Program-made: the position numbers and the translations under genes
Shown: positions 7,500-17,110 of the stretch, in pieces
Layout of the letters: the number at the start of each line of letters is the position of its first letter
Position numbering within the stretch: position 1 is the stretch's first letter
Source: an uncultured bacterium
GTDB taxonomy: Bacteria; Verrucomicrobiota; Lentisphaeria; Victivallales; UBA1829
Assembly: GCA_902802585.1 (NCBI GenBank)
Contig: CADCMR010000002.1
Span: 124,001 to 188,000, forward strand
Length of the DNA: 64,000 nt
Direction of reading: 5' to 3'
Notes under the pieces: model-generated
Told to the model about the DNA's origin: nothing
Databases searched by the model: none
What the model saw: the letters and a program-made list of their open reading frames with translations, nothing else

Positions 7500-8114
7500 A
7501 TGCCCGCGGACAGACACGGCATCCAGCGCGACATCGAGGCGTTCCAGAACGAGCTGGACAAGCTCTTCAAGCGCCCCAACGAAGCGCCCGTCCACGACAC
7601 AAAAAAGAAGCTCGAAGACGCCATCTCCGACAATCCGCGCTACTATCCGCCCGACCGTCGGCTGGAGCTCGCGGAGATATTCTTCGGCATCCTCGACTTC
7701 GTCTACGAGCGCGCCGGCAGCGACGACGATCCCGACCCCTTCTGCAATCCGGTCCTGCCCGGCGCGGACCTCACACGCCTGCCGGAACCGGAAATGCTCT
7801 TCCGCTGCATGATGCCGCTGGCGTGGTCGATCCGCGGACGCTGGGTCTACCCGGAGATGAAGCGTGTCACGGACGACTTCATCTCGTCCTTTACGCACGA
7901 ACAGGTCAAGCTCGTCTGGCAGATCCTGGATTTCCTGCTCGAGCTTTTCCCGGACGCCTCAGGCTCGCCCGCCTCCGCCGAGGTTCGCGCCTACTGGCGC
8001 GAGCTCGCCGAAGCGCCCGAGCGCTTTCACGTGGAAACCCCGTCCGAGAAGTCCATCCTGCTCAAAGTCCTGCTGGAGGCGGCGCAGGACCACAAGATCA
8101 TCCCGAAGGACTAG
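7500..8114 (+). CDS. hypothetical acidic helical protein
   Basis: 204 residues, starting 2 nt after the TSCPD stop, so probably co-translated. Predicted soluble, helical and acidic, with no signal peptide or cysteine motif. Recognisable runs are FQNELDKLFKRP near the N-terminus, LELAEIFFGILDFVYERAG in the middle and VKLVWQILDFLLELFP later. I do not recognise the family. Clean codon usage and coupling support a real gene. Confidence 0.75.
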   Translation: MPADRHGIQRDIEAFQNELDKLFKRPNEAPVHDTKKKLEDAISDNPRYYPPDRRLELAEIFFGILDFVYERAGSDDDPDPFCNPVLPGADLTRLPEPEMLFRCMMPLAWSIRGRWVYPEMKRVTDDFISSFTHEQVKLVWQILDFLLELFPDASGSPASAEVRAYWRELAEAPERFHVETPSEKSILLKVLLEAAQDHKIIPKD

Positions 8115-8313
8115 TTCGTCATGCCCGTGCGGCTCCTCCCGCGTCGATTCGTTAAGGAATGTACATAAATAATCCTGAAAATCTTTGCTTTCCGGTTTGA
8201 AATCCGGTTTCTAAGCTATATATTAAAAGACATCTATCGGCTTACGTCAACAACTTCGCATCCGCCGCCCAGTCACATGGCGGACGCGATTCAAATCAGG
8301 AGTTTATCTGGAA

Positions 8314-8886
8314 ATGCCCGCTATCCCGAAATTCGTCGTTCTCAGCGAACAGCTTCGCGGCCGGATGTTTGAACTGAACCAGGACGAGATCACCGTCGGC
8401 CGCTCCGACGAGCGCACCATCTGCCTGAAAGACCCCACCGTCAGCACACTTCACTGCAAGCTCACCCGCAATGGCGGCGGGTTCGTCATCGCCGACGCCG
8501 GCTCCACCAACGGCACCAAGGTCAACGGCGCCCCGCTCACCGAGGAATACGAACTGCAGAACGGCGACATCGTCCGCATCGGCGCGTTCGAGCTCCTCTA
8601 TGATACCGAGGACAAGACCATGACCATGTCGATCCAGAAGACGCAGACCGGCATCGACATCAACGCCGCCAGCACGACCCAGACCATCAAGTCCGTCGCC
8701 AGCTCCGGCTTCACCGAACGCAAACAGGGCAGCGGCCTCTCCAACAAGCTCATGATCATCATCGTCGTCCTCCTCGCGCTCATCTTCCTCGCCATCCTCG
8801 GACTCTTCGTCAAGAGTTTCATGGACAGCCAGAACGCGACCGGATTCATCCCCGCGCAGGACGCCCCCATGACCCGGATTGCCTAA
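8314..8886 (+). CDS. FHA-domain protein with C-terminal membrane anchor
   Basis: 190 residues, RBS AGGAG. Residues about 6-100 form a forkhead-associated phosphothreonine-binding domain (ITVGRSDERT, DPTVSTLHCKL, DAGSTNGTKVNG, LQNGDIVRIG). A linker rich in Thr and Gln follows. Residues about 146-171 (LMIIIVVLLALIFLAILGLF) form one membrane helix with a short tail. The FHA domain would face the cytosol. Only 3 nt separate it from ftsH, so it may dock phosphorylated proteins near the protease. A Ser/Thr kinase at 55053-57419 could supply the phosphates. Confidence 0.92.
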   Translation: MPAIPKFVVLSEQLRGRMFELNQDEITVGRSDERTICLKDPTVSTLHCKLTRNGGGFVIADAGSTNGTKVNGAPLTEEYELQNGDIVRIGAFELLYDTEDKTMTMSIQKTQTGIDINAASTTQTIKSVASSGFTERKQGSGLSNKLMIIIVVLLALIFLAILGLFVKSFMDSQNATGFIPAQDAPMTRIA

Positions 8887-8889
8887 TTC

Positions 8890-11013
8890 ATGAACGACAA
8901 GAAAGACCCACCAAAAAAAACGCTTCCGGGTGCGAAGCGCAAGCCGCCGGCGTCCCTTTTCCTCTGGCTGCTTGCGTTCCTCGTCCTCGCCTCGCTCATC
9001 GTCTTCCAGTCCTCGCCCTATTTCGCCGCCACGGAGGAATGGAGCGCGAACGAGTTCCTCGCGCACCTTGAGAGGGGAGAAATCGTCACCGCCGAGGTCA
9101 TGCCGGAATCCGACAAGATCCTCGCGGTCTCCGGCGAGTTCAAGATCATTCCGAAAGCCGACGCGGACAAGTCGGACGCCGGAGCGAAGAAGGACAACGG
9201 GAAGGCTTCCGCGCCGGAAATCGTCGAGAAGGATTTGACGAAGCCCGCCGAATCCGCCGACGCGGGGAAGAAAACCGCGCCGAAACTCAAACTGAAATAC
9301 AACACGCGCATCTACGCCACCGACCCCATTATCTCCAAGCTGGAGGAAAAAGGCGTCCAGACCGTCTATCTGGAACGCGACGTATGGTGGAAATCCCTGC
9401 TCCTGAACCTCGCGATCGCGATCCCGATCCTGCTCGTCTTCTATTTCATTTTCACGCGCCAGATCCACGGCGCGGGCTCCGGCGCCATCCAGTTCGGCAA
9501 GAGCCGCGCACGCATGATCGACCCCAATGAAAACCATACCAAGTTCGACGATGTGGCGGGCTGCGACGAGGCGAAGGAGGAGATGAAGGAAATCGTGGAA
9601 TACCTCCGCGATCCGCTCAAGTTCAAGCTCCTCGGCGGCAAGATTCCGCGCGGCGCGCTCCTCACCGGACCGCCGGGCACAGGCAAGACACTCATGGCGA
9701 AGGCTGTTTCCGGCGAAGCGTCCGTGCCGTTCTTCTCCATCAGCGGCTCCGACTTTGTCGAGATGTTCGTTGGCGTCGGCGCCAGCCGCGTCCGCGACAT
9801 GTTCCAGCAGGCGCGCAAGAACGCCCCCTGCCTCATCTTCATCGACGAAATCGACGCCGTGGGACGTTCCCGTTTCTCCGGCATCGGCGGCGGACACGAT
9901 GAACGCGAACAGACCTTGAACGCACTCCTCGTGGAGATGGACGGACTCGAAACCCAGGAAGGCGTGATCGTGATCGCCGCGACCAACCGCGTCGACGTGC
10001 TCGACCCCGCCCTGCTCCGTCCCGGCCGCTTCGACCGCCAGATCGTCATCGACCTGCCGGACATCGTGGGACGCAGGAAAATCCTCGCCGTCCACGCGAA
10101 GAACATCAAGCTCGCAAAAGACGTCGACCTCGACGCCGTCGCGAAGAGTACGCCCGGATTCAGCGGAGCCGACCTCGCGAACCTCATCAACGAGGCGGCG
10201 CTGCTCGCGGCACGCAACAACAAGGACGCCGCGACGCAGTCCGACTTGGAGGAGGCGCGCGACAAAGTCTGCTTCGGGCGCGAACGCCGCAGCCGCAAAA
10301 TACCGGAACGCGACCGCAGGCTCACCGCCTGGCACGAGTCCGGACACGCCATCGTCAACCTCTTCCTCGAAAACAGCATCCCGCTGCACAAGGTCACGAT
10401 CATCCCGCGCGGACAGGCGCTCGGTCTGACCATGATGATGGAGCACGAGGACCGCTATTCCCGCAGCCGCCTGGAAATGCTCGACATCATCACCACCGAC
10501 CTCGGCGGCCGCGTGGCGGAGGAGATCGCGCTCGGCGACATCACCAGCGGCGCGTCGCAGGACATCGCGCACGCCACGAACCTCGCACGCGCCATGGTCT
10601 GTTCCTACGGCATGAGCGACAAGCTCGGAACCGTCCAGTACGGCGAGCGCGCCGACCACATCTACCTCGGACGCGACATTACGCGCAACGAGGCGTGCAG
10701 CGAACAGACCCAGCGGGAGATCGACGACGAGGTCAAGCGCATCATCGGCGAATGCAAGATGCGCGCCACGAAGATCATCACCGAACAGCGCGAACGCCTC
10801 GACAAGCTCGCAAACGCCCTGCTCGAACGCGAGACCATCTCCGGCGCGGACATCCGCAAGCTGCTGGACCTCCCGCCCGAAGAAGAAAAGGAGCCCGTCC
10901 TTTCCGGCGACGACGCCAAGCCCGCTTCGGACAGCAATGGTTCCAACGAAAAGAAGGACGGCGGCGAGCCGCCCAAGTCCGGCAACGGCGTCATCACGGT
11001 GAATCCCTCCTGA
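8890..11013 (+). CDS. ftsH: ATP-dependent zinc metalloprotease FtsH
   Basis: 707 residues. Membrane AAA+ protease degrading misfolded membrane proteins and short-lived cytosolic regulators. TM1 at about 22-40, TM2 at about 170-190; the segment between contains a low-complexity Lys/Ala/Asp insertion (about 95-140) longer than in E. coli FtsH. Walker A GPPGTGKT at 260-267, Walker [15 protein letters not shown] region [11 protein letters not shown], zinc site HESGH at 482-486, third ligand region in [12 protein letters not shown]. The C-terminal tail is low complexity and hydrophilic. The long frame on the opposite strand is a codon-bias shadow. Confidence 0.98.
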   Translation: MNDKKDPPKKTLPGAKRKPPASLFLWLLAFLVLASLIVFQSSPYFAATEEWSANEFLAHLERGEIVTAEVMPESDKILAVSGEFKIIPKADADKSDAGAKKDNGKASAPEIVEKDLTKPAESADAGKKTAPKLKLKYNTRIYATDPIISKLEEKGVQTVYLERDVWWKSLLLNLAIAIPILLVFYFIFTRQIHGAGSGAIQFGKSRARMIDPNENHTKFDDVAGCDEAKEEMKEIVEYLRDPLKFKLLGGKIPRGALLTGPPGTGKTLMAKAVSGEASVPFFSISGSDFVEMFVGVGASRVRDMFQQARKNAPCLIFIDEIDAVGRSRFSGIGGGHDEREQTLNALLVEMDGLETQEGVIVIAATNRVDVLDPALLRPGRFDRQIVIDLPDIVGRRKILAVHAKNIKLAKDVDLDAVAKSTPGFSGADLANLINEAALLAARNNKDAATQSDLEEARDKVCFGRERRSRKIPERDRRLTAWHESGHAIVNLFLENSIPLHKVTIIPRGQALGLTMMMEHEDRYSRSRLEMLDIITTDLGGRVAEEIALGDITSGASQDIAHATNLARAMVCSYGMSDKLGTVQYGERADHIYLGRDITRNEACSEQTQREIDDEVKRIIGECKMRATKIITEQRERLDKLANALLERETISGADIRKLLDLPPEEEKEPVLSGDDAKPASDSNGSNEKKDGGEPPKSGNGVITVNPS

Positions 11014-11028
11014 CGCCGGAGCGTCCGC

Positions 11029-11331
11029 ATGACGGTTGAAACTCTCGCACCCCTGATCCGAACCAATGAGTCAGGGGTGTTTTTGTCGTGCCATGTCCAG
11101 CCCGGAGCAAAACGCACCGCGGTCGCGGGCGTCTACGGCGCGTCCCTCAAAATCTCGCTCGCCGCACCCCCGGTCGACGGCAAGGCGAACAAGGAGCTGT
11201 GCGTGTTCCTGGCGAAGAAGCTGAAACTGCCGAAAAGCGCAGTGTCGCTGGTCTCCGGTCAGACCTCGCGCGACAAGGTCGTTTTCCTGCCGGGCGTCAC
11301 GGCGGCCGCACTTGCCGCTGCACTGGAGTAA
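11029..11331 (+). CDS. DUF167/YggU-family protein
   Basis: 100 residues, RBS GGAG. The core VQPGAKRTAVAGVYGASLKISLAAPP and PVDGKANKELCVFLAKKL is the DUF167 signature; the fold is known from YggU structures but the function is not. 15 nt after ftsH and 4 nt before mnmA, so part of the same transcript. Confidence 0.93.
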   Translation: MTVETLAPLIRTNESGVFLSCHVQPGAKRTAVAGVYGASLKISLAAPPVDGKANKELCVFLAKKLKLPKSAVSLVSGQTSRDKVVFLPGVTAAALAAALE

Positions 11332-11335
11332 TACC

Positions 11336-12421
11336 ATGCCTCAAAATGCCCCGTACGCGCCTTTCCGGCGGATTCCGCAAGGCTCCCGCATCCTGCTTGC
11401 GTTCAGCGGCGGGGTCGATTCCGCCGTCGCAGCCCACCTCGCGCTCCGCGCGGGCTATCAGGTCATCGGCGTTCACATGACGCTTCTTCCCGGCGGCGAT
11501 TCCACGCAGAGGAAAGCCGCCGACGCCGCCGCGAAACTCGGGATCGAACTCGTCCACGCGGACTGCACCAAGGAGTTTGAGCAATCCGTCCTGCGTCCGA
11601 GCTGGGACATGTACAAGTCCGGCTTCACGCCGAACCCATGCGCCATCTGCAATCCACGGGTCAAATTCGGCGCGCTCATGCCTCTGATGGAACAGTACGG
11701 CTGCGCGGCGTTCGCCACCGGGCATTATGCGAAAGCGATCGACGCCGAAGACGGCGGCGCCATCCTTGCACGCGGCTCCTACCGCGAAAAGGACCAGTCG
11801 TATTTCCTCTTCGGGCTCTCGCAGGAACAGCTCGCGCGCATCGTCTTCCCGCTCGGCGGCATGACGAAGCCCGAGGTGCGCGGGATCGCCCGCGAACTCG
11901 ACCTGCCGAACGCCGAATCGAAGGAAAGCCAGGACGCGTGCTTCATGCCGCCGGACAGGACCGCCGCCGAGTTCCTGCACGAACACTTCGGCGAGACCGT
12001 GCCCGGCGGGACGTTTGCCGCCGCATCCGATGGGCGTACCCTCGGGCAGCACGGCGGTATTTACGCGTTCACGATTGGGCAGAGGAAAGGCACGGGCGTG
12101 GCGATGGGCGTCCCGGCATGGGTCAGCCGCATCGACGCATCGGGAAACAAGGTCTTTCTTACAACGAACCCGAACGACCTCCTGCGCGATTCGATCGTGC
12201 TGCCGTGCGCCCACTGGATCACCAAGCCCGCCGAGGCCGTCGAATTCCGCGCGCAGGTACAGATACGATACCGGTCGCGCCCCGCGGACGCCACGATCCT
12301 GCTCTCTTCGAACGGCGTGGTCTTCATCCGGTTCGATGCGCCCCAGCGCGCGGTCACGCCCGGACAGGCCGCCGTCATCTACGACGGGGAACGTCTCCTC
12401 GGCGGCGGCTGGATCCCGTAG
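11336..12421 (+). CDS. mnmA: tRNA-specific 2-thiouridylase MnmA
   Basis: About 361 residues from the ATG at 11336, with GGAG 8 nt upstream; an in-frame ATG 24 nt earlier lies inside the DUF167 gene. Installs sulfur at U34 of tRNA(Lys/Glu/Gln). PP-loop SGGVDSAVAAHLAL, first catalytic Cys in NPCAICNPRVKFG, second in SKESQDACFMP, then GRTLGQHGGIYAFTIGQRKG and the C-terminal beta-barrel. The AGYQVIGVHMTLL strand and the absent long insert are typical of a standard-length enzyme. Confidence 0.95.
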   Translation: MPQNAPYAPFRRIPQGSRILLAFSGGVDSAVAAHLALRAGYQVIGVHMTLLPGGDSTQRKAADAAAKLGIELVHADCTKEFEQSVLRPSWDMYKSGFTPNPCAICNPRVKFGALMPLMEQYGCAAFATGHYAKAIDAEDGGAILARGSYREKDQSYFLFGLSQEQLARIVFPLGGMTKPEVRGIARELDLPNAESKESQDACFMPPDRTAAEFLHEHFGETVPGGTFAAASDGRTLGQHGGIYAFTIGQRKGTGVAMGVPAWVSRIDASGNKVFLTTNPNDLLRDSIVLPCAHWITKPAEAVEFRAQVQIRYRSRPADATILLSSNGVVFIRFDAPQRAVTPGQAAVIYDGERLLGGGWIP

Positions 12422-12466
12422 CAGGCAAATGCCTGCACTGCAGCGGTGTCCGGCTTCGCTCGGACA
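12421..12466. terminator. hairpins between convergent genes
   Basis: Two perfect stem-loops: GCAGGC-AAAT-GCCTGC (12421-12436) and TGTCCG/CGGACA (12447-12452 with 12461-12466). They separate mnmA from the convergent gene ending at 12479. Neither has a clear T-tail, so termination is only probable. Confidence 0.4.
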
Positions 12467-12478
12467 GGGGAAACTGTT

Positions 12479-14311
12479 TTACGCCTGCGGCTTCCGTTCG
12501 GGCGAATCGCTGCTGACCGCGATCACGGCGGCGCGCCCCAGGACATCCGACGGGATTCTGGACAGCACCACGACGCGGCGCTCGCCGTCGACCTCGAATT
12601 CCCGGACAAACGTCTTGCCCGTGTCGAACGCCTCGTGCACAGCCTCGCCCGCGCCGATGGACTGAAGCCACGGCACGGAATTGATGTTCCTCCACGGGAT
12701 CTCGCCCTTCTGCTCCACGTCGCCGAACTGCATGTGGTAGTCGATGATGCGACCTTCTCGGTCCGTCACCAGCACGCGCACCGGCAGGGAATCGTAGACG
12801 GCTTCAGTCAGGCGGCGTTTTCTACTGCGCGCGCGAACGGAGAGCAGGGTAATCGCGGTCAGGACGAACAGCACGGCTGCGTTTGCCGCGAGCAGGGCGG
12901 CAATGCGTTTCTTCGTCCAGGTGGGGTATACCCTCCTCTGCGGCGCTTTTTTCGTCGCCGTGTTCGCCAGGACGCCGCTCTCCGGGAAATCGGACAGATT
13001 CAGGCGGTATCGCTTCAGCGCCGCCTCGTTGAGCCACAGGTCGTCACTCTCCGCGATGGCGGTCGGAATCCCCTGCCGCGACGCAGCCAGCGGGGCTTTT
13101 CCCAGCTCTTCCAGCAGGTCGCCGACCTGAATTGCAAGCTTTTTCATGGACCGGCAGAATCCGCCGACCTCGTTTTTCCGCGTCGGCGGCGTATCAGCGA
13201 AGACCGGGCACGCGTCGAAGTCGGCGGGCAGCCATTCCACGGGGTCGATCCCCCACTCGAACGAAGACAGCGAGACGATGACCGTGTCCGGCTGAATCTC
13301 CGCCTGGACCGCCGCGCGGAACGCCTCAATCTCCCCGCCGGGAACCTCGCCAAGCGACGGATACTGCTGCCGCATCGTCAGGGAATAGCTTCCTCCCTTC
13401 TCCTCGGACGGCGAGACGGAATCCGGGAGCAGGACGGTCTTCAGCGTCTTCCCCGGACCGAGTTTGTCGCGGAGCGCCCTTTCTTTCGTTTCGTCCCAGT
13501 TCACGCGGGACGCCAGCAGGACGACCTTCCTCGTTTTCGGGAACGCCCGAAGCGCAAGGTCCGTGTTCGACCACGGGTCCGCCGGATGCACGATCGCAAA
13601 GTTGTTGAGCTCCTTTCGTGCCGAATCCCTTGTATCGGTGTACCTGCGTAGCGATTCGTCAAACGAGCTCACGCCCGCGAAGACAACAGCGAGCTCGCCG
13701 TTCAGGTTTTTCGTTTTGAAATCGAAGTCGTAATCCCCGTCGAGCAAATTCGTGATCGACGAGGCGATCTCGTCGGACGCAACGACGATCACGGCGCTGT
13801 ACTGCCCTTTCGCATCGTACAGTCTGTTGATTTCTTCCGAGGGGAGAGGTCCGCCGCTTTGAAGGAATGTATTCCCGATCCGAACCGGGATCACTTCCGT
13901 TTCGTACAGGAAAGACGGCTTCACATACATCATCTCCCGTTCCTCGGGCAGCATGGAGAAAACGTCAGGATACTCCCCATCCTCCCACCAGTTTTCGCCG
14001 AATTGCTCGACGATCCTGTCCAGCTCTGCCTGTTTCCTCACCTTGCGTTCCGGCTCCGTCTCGCGCCATTTCCGCATGAGCTCGCGGTATTCCGCTTCAT
14101 GCTGGTCACGCACCTCCGCCAGTCCCGCCATGAATTCCTCCTGGGCACGCGGCCCGGCTTCGGCGGGGAACAGGATCAGGACGCGCCGGAAGTCCGGCGG
14201 CGGACTCAGCAGATCCGCCCTCGCGGGAATGCCGCAGTCGAACACGGACCGCCCGGTCATCAGCACAAACAAAGCAAGGATCAATTTTAAGACGAAACGT
14301 TTCAAGATCAA
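12479..14311 (-). CDS. membrane sensor-like protein: periplasmic binding region plus PAS-like domain, no kinase
   Basis: 610 residues, TTG start with GGAG very close. N-terminal signal/anchor at about 5-32. Residues about 40-450 resemble an ABC-type substrate-binding fold (RVLILFPAEAGPRAQEEF, YSAVIVVASDEIAS, RKVVLLASRVNWDE, PDTVIVSLSSFEWGID, FDACPVFADTPPTR). A membrane helix lies at about 473-495 (LLAANAAVLFVLTAITLL), then basic residues and a PAS-like segment (AVYDSLPVRVLVTDREGRI, 510-600). In this architecture a histidine kinase or GGDEF domain usually follows, but the frame ends and no fragment of one remains downstream. It may work through a partner or be a truncated relic. Confidence 0.75.
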   Translation of the reverse strand: MILKRFVLKLILALFVLMTGRSVFDCGIPARADLLSPPPDFRRVLILFPAEAGPRAQEEFMAGLAEVRDQHEAEYRELMRKWRETEPERKVRKQAELDRIVEQFGENWWEDGEYPDVFSMLPEEREMMYVKPSFLYETEVIPVRIGNTFLQSGGPLPSEEINRLYDAKGQYSAVIVVASDEIASSITNLLDGDYDFDFKTKNLNGELAVVFAGVSSFDESLRRYTDTRDSARKELNNFAIVHPADPWSNTDLALRAFPKTRKVVLLASRVNWDETKERALRDKLGPGKTLKTVLLPDSVSPSEEKGGSYSLTMRQQYPSLGEVPGGEIEAFRAAVQAEIQPDTVIVSLSSFEWGIDPVEWLPADFDACPVFADTPPTRKNEVGGFCRSMKKLAIQVGDLLEELGKAPLAASRQGIPTAIAESDDLWLNEAALKRYRLNLSDFPESGVLANTATKKAPQRRVYPTWTKKRIAALLAANAAVLFVLTAITLLSVRARSRKRRLTEAVYDSLPVRVLVTDREGRIIDYHMQFGDVEQKGEIPWRNINSVPWLQSIGAGEAVHEAFDTGKTFVREFEVDGERRVVVLSRIPSDVLGRAAVIAVSSDSPERKPQA

Positions 14312-14346
14312 TCTCCAATGCGGAACGCTTGTTCATTTTATCCTAT

Positions 14347-14375
14347 AGTATACAGCAAAATCCGCGTGTTTTCAA
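14347..14375 (-). promoter_or_regulatory. promoter for the sensor-like gene
   Basis: TTGAAA (14375-14370), 17 bp, TATACT (14352-14347). The predicted start is near 14340, about 30 nt before the TTG start codon. Confidence 0.6.
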
Positions 14376-14512
14376 GCAAATCAGGCGCATTTTTCTGAAA
14401 ATAGACGGAAACGGTATCCGCCCCCGGAATGGACGCGACGTTAAAAGTACAGGATTATCTCGTATTTTTTGAACAGAAAAAAAGATTTTCCGCATTTTTA
14501 TTGTTTTCGGGC

Positions 14513-14540
14513 TTGAAAAAGTTAGAATCGAAACTATATT
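14513..14540 (+). promoter_or_regulatory. promoter for the glycosyltransferase gene
   Basis: TTGAAA (14513-14518), 16 bp, TATATT (14535-14540); leader of about 60 nt. The rest of the 294-bp gap between the divergent genes is AT-rich and holds nothing else I can identify. Confidence 0.6.
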
Positions 14541-14605
14541 GATTCCAAAGAACAACAAGACATCTTGATTTTGAGCTTAAAACCGCACTGCCGCATTCGA
14601 AAACC

Positions 14606-16207
14606 ATGAAAAACGACCCGCTGACAGAACAATTCCTGCGAAAGCACGGCGACCTCTGCGCCGCGAAGACGACCGGAACAGGTCAGAAGGTCTACTACAT
14701 CCTGATTGCCGCCGCGCTGCTTTTCCTCCTCAAATACCGCTGGGATTTCTTCGTCTTCGCAGTGTCCGCGTGGATGATCGTCTGCTACGGCGTTTCCGCG
14801 ATTCTCCGGCTGGCGGCGGCCGCCGCGCCGTTCCTCCGGAAAAAAGGTGCGGAAAAATCCGCCAGAAAAACGAAGCGCCGCAACAACGACCTGCCGGTCT
14901 ACACGATCCTGCTGCCGCTGTACCGAGAATCCGCCGTGGCGGAAAAGATCCTGAAGCGCATCGCCGCGCTGAAATACCCGAAGGACAAGCTCGACGTGAA
15001 GCTCCTGCTGGAACAGGACGACGCGGAGACGCGGCGCGCGCTCGCCGCCTGCGACCTGCCACCGTACTGCTCCGTCGTGGAGGTCCCGGACGGCCCCATC
15101 CGCACGAAACCGCGCGCGTGCAACTACGGACTGGCGGAGGCGCGCGGGCGTTATTGTGTGATCTACGACGCCGAGGACAAGCCGGAGCCAGACCAGCTGA
15201 AAAAGGCGGTGGCGGCGTTCCGGCGCGAGGATACGGACGGGCGGTTGCTGTGCGTGCAGGCGAGCCTGAACTACTACAACGCGGATCAGAACTGGCTCAC
15301 GAAATTCTTCACGGTGGAGTACAGCACGTATTTCGACCTCACGCTCGGCGGGCTCCAGGCGTTCAACCTGCCGCTCCCGCTCGGCGGCACCTCGAATCAC
15401 TTCAAGACCGCGGAGCTGCGCGAGCTGGGCGGCTGGGACCCGTTCAACGTCACGGAGGACTGCGACCTGGGGATCCGCCTGTACGAACACGGCTGGCGCA
15501 CGGTCCTGCTGGATTCGACCACGTGGGAAGAGGCGAACTCGGACCTGTGGAACTGGATCCGCCAGAGGTCGCGCTGGGTGAAGGGATTCCTTCAGACGCA
15601 TCTGGTGCACTACCGGCATCCGCTGGACACCGTGCGGCGGCTTTCGCTCCGGGGCGCGCTCGGATGCTATTTCCTGGTCGGCGGCTCAGTTCTGATGATG
15701 CTCATGAACCTCGTGTTCTGGCCGGTCGTGACGCTGTACCTGGCACTGCTCTGCCACGGTGTCCTGCACGGGGAGACGATCCTCTCGCAGATCGTGGGAC
15801 CACACACGGGCGAAACGCTCTACCGGGGCGTCGCGCTCGGGGCGTTCTCGCTGAAGGCGTGGCCGCTGATCTACGCCGGACCGGACGAGAACCGGTTCCT
15901 GGCGGTGGCTTCGCAGATCTTCTTCGCGTGTTCGTGCGCGCTCTTCCTGACGAATTTTCTGCTGGTTCTGGTCCACGTCGCGGCATGCGTCCGGCGCAAG
16001 TTCTATTTCCTGATCCCCTGGGCGCTGCTCATGCCGTTCTACTGGGTCCTGATCTCCGTCGGCGCATGGAAAGGCGCGCTCCAGCTCATCACGAAGCCGT
16101 TCTACTGGGAGAAGACCATCCACGGGCTGGACAGCGAACCGCAGGAAAAACCGCACGCCACAGCAAGAAAGATGCCGCCCGCGATTCCGGAGGCCGCCGC
16201 AAAATAA
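14606..16207 (+). CDS. membrane family 2 glycosyltransferase (cellulose-synthase-like)
   Basis: 533 residues. Two N-terminal helices (about 30-75), then a GT-A domain: [58 protein letters not shown], and RQRSRWVKG, the Q(R/Q)xRW processive signature. Four to five C-terminal helices follow (about 355-500). Likely a processive polysaccharide synthase using a nucleotide sugar and exporting the chain. No PilZ domain or BcsB-like partner nearby, so the polymer is unknown. Its own promoter precedes it, and a pseudopilin gene follows after 56 nt. Confidence 0.9.
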   Translation: MKNDPLTEQFLRKHGDLCAAKTTGTGQKVYYILIAAALLFLLKYRWDFFVFAVSAWMIVCYGVSAILRLAAAAAPFLRKKGAEKSARKTKRRNNDLPVYTILLPLYRESAVAEKILKRIAALKYPKDKLDVKLLLEQDDAETRRALAACDLPPYCSVVEVPDGPIRTKPRACNYGLAEARGRYCVIYDAEDKPEPDQLKKAVAAFRREDTDGRLLCVQASLNYYNADQNWLTKFFTVEYSTYFDLTLGGLQAFNLPLPLGGTSNHFKTAELRELGGWDPFNVTEDCDLGIRLYEHGWRTVLLDSTTWEEANSDLWNWIRQRSRWVKGFLQTHLVHYRHPLDTVRRLSLRGALGCYFLVGGSVLMMLMNLVFWPVVTLYLALLCHGVLHGETILSQIVGPHTGETLYRGVALGAFSLKAWPLIYAGPDENRFLAVASQIFFACSCALFLTNFLLVLVHVAACVRRKFYFLIPWALLMPFYWVLISVGAWKGALQLITKPFYWEKTIHGLDSEPQEKPHATARKMPPAIPEAAAK

Positions 16208-16263
16208 ACTTGTTTGCACAAACGTTTTTATCATATCGCACAACAGAAGGAAAGGACATTGCC

Positions 16264-17025
16264 ATGCCGAACAAAGCAGAGAATCCGTTTCTCCGTCACC
16301 GGAGAACACCGACACGCGGCGCCGGACGCCGCGCATTCACGCTGATCGAACTCCTGATCGTGATCGCGATCATCGCGATCCTGGCAAGCATCCTGGTTCC
16401 GGCGGTTAATTCGGCGAAGCGGAAAGCCCGCCAGACGCTCTGCCTCTCCAACCTCCGCCAGATCGGACAGGGATGCCGGATGTATCAGGACGCCTACGAC
16501 GAGTATTTCCCCGGGTGGCTCTCCTCGCTTGCAACCGATGAAACGGTCTCCGATCCGCGGCTTTTCGTCTGCCCGATGGACCCGGATCCGAACAACGACA
16601 AGTGGGGCGTGCGGTCCGCCAACCGCCACGTGAACAGCCCCGATTTCGACTCCGTGAAATGCACGTTCGACGGCTTCGCGCCCTACCACAAGGCGTGGGG
16701 ACCGCCGAACACGAAGGACGTCGACCACGTAAGCTACATCTACGAATTCTGCGCGGGATTCTGGCCGAGCAGCTGGGGCGGCGACTCCGTGGCGGACGAC
16801 GGAGGCAACTCGCAGACCGTCAAGCCGGACAGCACCGGCACCTGGCAGTCCGTGAAGCGGAACGTGCTCGCCGTGCGTCATGACTGGATCAACAAGATCC
16901 CGATGATCCGCTGTTTCTGGCATGCTGACATCCAGCGCATGGACGTGATCATGAACATCTCCACGCAGGGCAACATCTATCTGAGCAAGTCCAAATGGCA
17001 GGAAGGGACCTGGGGCGGCCAATGA
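16264..17025 (+). CDS. prepilin-type secreted protein (pseudopilin)
   Basis: 253 residues, RBS AGAAGGAAAGG. Basic leader of 24 residues, then [19 protein letters not shown], the type IV pilin/pseudopilin helix. The residue before F is Ala, not the usual Gly. The C-terminal domain ([49 protein letters not shown]) resembles the DUF1559-like families abundant in Lentisphaerae and Planctomycetes. Presumably processed and surface-exposed. Located between a glycosyltransferase and a glycosidase; role unknown. Confidence 0.88.
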   Translation: MPNKAENPFLRHRRTPTRGAGRRAFTLIELLIVIAIIAILASILVPAVNSAKRKARQTLCLSNLRQIGQGCRMYQDAYDEYFPGWLSSLATDETVSDPRLFVCPMDPDPNNDKWGVRSANRHVNSPDFDSVKCTFDGFAPYHKAWGPPNTKDVDHVSYIYEFCAGFWPSSWGGDSVADDGGNSQTVKPDSTGTWQSVKRNVLAVRHDWINKIPMIRCFWHADIQRMDVIMNISTQGNIYLSKSKWQEGTWGGQ

Positions 17026-17110
17026 TTACCCATCCGATCGGCGGCGCAGCCATTTCTCAGAATCCATGTGCCGCCGGAACCGTTTCCATGCTCAAATTCA
17101 GGATGCAGAC

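Noticed and set aside
8296..10659. 787-codon open frame on the minus strand opposite the FHA and ftsH genes
   Set aside because: Mirror of GC-rich codon bias in ftsH; no ribosome site, no domain, low-complexity Asp/Val/Glu composition.
14343..14558. 71-codon minus-strand frame between divergent genes
   Set aside because: No ribosome site; overlaps promoters on both strands.
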